Below, one piece after another: positions 13,114-14,754 of a DNA stretch of 14,754 nt. How positions within the stretch are numbered: the stretch's first letter is position 1; each line of letters opens with the position of its first letter. Made by a program: the position numbers and the translations under genes. The notes beneath the pieces were generated by a model, which was given only the letters and a program-made list of their open reading frames with translations, had not been told where the DNA came from and made no database searches. Source of the stretch: Candidatus Acetothermia bacterium (GTDB lineage: Bacteria > Bipolaricaulota > Bipolaricaulia > Bipolaricaulales > Bipolaricaulaceae); NCBI GenBank assembly GCA_003552425.1, contig PUMC01000019.1:1-14754 (forward strand), read 5' to 3'.

Positions 13114-14118
13114 GTGGGACATTCGGTGACACCAACGCGCAATCTGGCACTGGAGCTGGTCCGGGTCACAGAGGCAGCGGCACTGGCCGCCGGACGGTTC
13201 ATGGGCCGCGGCGACAGAGAAGGGGCGGATAACGCTGCGGTTGAGGCGATGCGCCTGGTCCTGAACACTGTTCACATGAAAGGCAGTGTGGTTATCGGCG
13301 AAGGGGAGAAGGACCACGCTCCGATGCTGTACAACGGTGAGTGTGTCGGTGCCGCTGATGAGCCAGAAGTGGACATTGCCGTGGATCCCATTGACGGTAC
13401 CCGCCCGCTGGCCATGGGCAACCTGAACTCCGTCTCCACGGTGGCGATTGCGCCGCGAGGGAGCATGTTCTTCCCGGGGCCCTTTGTGTACATGGATAAG
13501 CTCGCTGTGGGTCCAGAGGCAGCGGGGAAGGTGGAGCTGGGCATCCCAGTCGCGGAGAACCTGGCGCGGGTGGCCAAGGCCAAGGGGGACAGTGTTCACG
13601 ACTTGACCGTGATCATCTTGGACCGGCCGCGTCATGCCGAACTCATTGCCGAGGTCCGGCGTTGTGGTGCCCGCATCAGGCTGATCCCCGACGGGGATGT
13701 AGCCGCGGCGTTGATGACCGCGTGGCCGGACTCGGGAATTGACGTGCTCATGGGTGTTGGCGGTACCCCGGAAGGGGTGCTGGCGGCCTGTGCGCTGCGT
13801 GCGATGGGGGGTGAGATCCAGGGGCGGTTGTACGCCCGGAACGACGAGGAACTCCGTCTGGGCAGGGACATGGGGTACGATTTCCACAAGATGCTTAGCA
13901 TGGATGACCTGGTGGCTTCGGACGATGTGTTCTTCGCCGCCACGGCGATCACTGAGGGGGAGCTCCTCGGGGGTGTGAAGTACTCTGGAGGGGGCGCGAG
14001 CACCGAGAGCCTGGTAGTGCGCGGACTGACCGGTACTGTCCGCCGCATTAGGGCGACGCACCGTCTGGCCAAACTGGAAGAGCTTGGGCAAGGGGCCAGC
14101 AGCCTGCCGGGCGTGTGA
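13114..14118 (+). CDS. glpX: Class II fructose-1,6-bisphosphatase
   Basis: Hydrolyses fructose 1,6-bisphosphate to fructose 6-phosphate in gluconeogenesis; a cytoplasmic metal-dependent enzyme of the inositol-monophosphatase-like superfamily. Seen: the family N-terminus (NLALELVRVTEAAALAAGRF), the metal-binding GEGEKDHAPM at residues about 62-71, DIAVDPIDGTR at about 87-97, the LIPDGDVAAAL segment and MGVGGTPEGVLAACALR, all hallmarks of GlpX. Length 334 residues is normal. I chose GTG 13114 because GGGAGG (13102-13107) precedes it by 6 bases; a TTG at 13093 would place that ribosome binding site inside the gene. It is encoded alone between the GNAT/membrane gene and an amidohydrolase. No regulatory site is evident. 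Confidence 0.93.
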   Translation: MGHSVTPTRNLALELVRVTEAAALAAGRFMGRGDREGADNAAVEAMRLVLNTVHMKGSVVIGEGEKDHAPMLYNGECVGAADEPEVDIAVDPIDGTRPLAMGNLNSVSTVAIAPRGSMFFPGPFVYMDKLAVGPEAAGKVELGIPVAENLARVAKAKGDSVHDLTVIILDRPRHAELIAEVRRCGARIRLIPDGDVAAALMTAWPDSGIDVLMGVGGTPEGVLAACALRAMGGEIQGRLYARNDEELRLGRDMGYDFHKMLSMDDLVASDDVFFAATAITEGELLGGVKYSGGGASTESLVVRGLTGTVRRIRATHRLAKLEELGQGASSLPGV

Positions 14119-14291
14119 CCGAGGCGAGGGTTGGGGTCAGTGACGTGACCTGCCCACGCGTTCTTGACCCATCCAGGGCTCCCGGTGCACGTTGCCTGGA
14201 CGGCGGGGTGTGCGGCTGCTAGGGTAAGGCATCCCCGTGGCTTAACGTGCCGGAGGATCTCGGCTACGGCGGGAACCGTAAGGAGAAGCGC
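14119..14291. other. Spacer between glpX and the amidohydrolase gene
   Basis: 173 bases without a gene. A small hairpin GGTCA/TGACC (14136-14140 with 14147-14151) lies shortly after the glpX stop but has no T-tract, so it is only a weak terminator candidate. I see no convincing promoter for the downstream gene. Confidence 0.3.
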
Positions 14292-14754
14292 GTGCACACG
14301 AAGCGTAGGGCGGACATCCTGCTGTTGGGCGGACATCTCATCACCATGGTGGGCACGGGCGTGGGCTATCTCGTCGACGGGGCGCTGGCCATCGAAGGCA
14401 GTCGGATCGTCGAGGTGGGGCCCTCCTCGGTGCTGGCGGCGAAGTACGCGCCAGAGCGGACCATCGACGCCAGCGGGAAGGCTGTGCTTCCGGGGCTGGT
14501 TGACGCGCACACGCACAGTCCCGAGACGCTCCTTCGAGGGGTCGCACAGGATGTATCCGACTACATGGAGAAGGCCATGGCGCCGTTCTCACGAGCGTTC
14601 ACACCTGAGCTGGCGCTCGCCGGTACGCGTCTGCATGTCCTTGAGGCGCTGAAGGCAGGCATCACCACGTGCATGGATTTCTGCACGCCGTTCACCGGCT
14701 GGGCTGAGTTCTACGAGGAAGTCGGGGTGCGCGCTCGCTTGACGCCAACGATCA
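14292..14754 (+). CDS. Amidohydrolase of the MtaD/SsnA type, N-terminal part
   Basis: Only the first 154 residues are in the window; the gene runs off the right edge. GTG 14292 follows AGGAGAAG (14281-14288) closely. The N-terminus shows the small beta domain of metal-dependent amidohydrolases (ADILLLGGHLITMV, DGALAIEGSRIVEVGP, TIDASGKAVLPGLVDAHTH). The metal-binding HxH is at His73 and His75. RGVAQDVSDYMEKAM and LEALKAGITTCMDF follow in the barrel, as in 5-methylthioadenosine/S-adenosylhomocysteine deaminases, chlorohydrolases and SsnA. The substrate cannot be decided without the rest of the protein; nucleoside or guanine-type deamination is likely. A cytoplasmic enzyme with no signal peptide. 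Confidence 0.88.
   Translation, partial: MHTKRRADILLLGGHLITMVGTGVGYLVDGALAIEGSRIVEVGPSSVLAAKYAPERTIDASGKAVLPGLVDAHTHSPETLLRGVAQDVSDYMEKAMAPFSRAFTPELALAGTRLHVLEALKAGITTCMDFCTPFTGWAEFYEEVGVRARLTPTI

Noticed and set aside
12877..14091. Long minus-strand frame of about 404 codons
   Set aside because: It is antisense to the unmistakable glpX gene and has no family motif or start signal.
1..14754. CRISPR arrays, tRNA or rRNA genes, insertion sequences, integrase or attachment sites
   Set aside because: Looked for on both strands; no regular direct-repeat array, cloverleaf with CCA-type end, transposase or integrase motif was seen.

Overview
The window is GC-rich, densely coded bacterial DNA with frequent GTG starts and strong GGAGG-type ribosome binding sites. 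It encodes many secreted beta-sandwich proteins and one protein that looks like an outer-membrane beta-barrel, so the host is probably diderm. A poorly sampled lineage such as Bipolaricaulota (Acetothermia) would fit, but I cannot prove any taxon from this sequence and hold that guess at low confidence.

Layout. (1) 38-1846: oligoendopeptidase F-like M3 peptidase. (2) 1847-2312: a leader region with a clear sigma70-type promoter (TTGTAA-17-TATAAT), a cyclic-di-GMP-I (GEMM-I) riboswitch aptamer, and an expression platform in which a terminator-like hairpin also holds the Shine-Dalgarno sequence of the next gene. (3) 2313-5444, plus strand: four secreted proteins in a row, namely a small pilin-like protein, a PapD/DUF916-like chaperone, a two-domain adhesin-like protein and a second pilin-like protein. 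(4) 5455-11271, minus strand, convergent with the previous block: two secreted proteins ending in ComEA-type helix-hairpin-helix (HhH) domains, a ~950-residue usher-like barrel protein carrying Ig-like, SdrB-like and PKD domains, and a third pilin-like protein. (5) 11663-12817: a GNAT acetyltransferase fused to a membrane domain that resembles an M50 (site-2) protease without its zinc ligands. (6) 13114-14118: class II fructose-1,6-bisphosphatase (GlpX). (7) 14292-end: N-terminal part of an amidohydrolase of the MtaD/SsnA type.

Main interpretation. Blocks 2-4 look like a divergent chaperone-usher-like surface fibre system. It would have pilin-like subunits, an Ig-fold chaperone, a two-domain tip adhesin, an outer-membrane barrel with usher-like domain order, and possible extracellular DNA-binding HhH proteins. 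At least the plus-strand half appears to be under cyclic-di-GMP control. The competing pairings seen in the leader predict that ligand binding turns the operon ON. This is inference from protein architecture and RNA pairing; no sequence search was possible.
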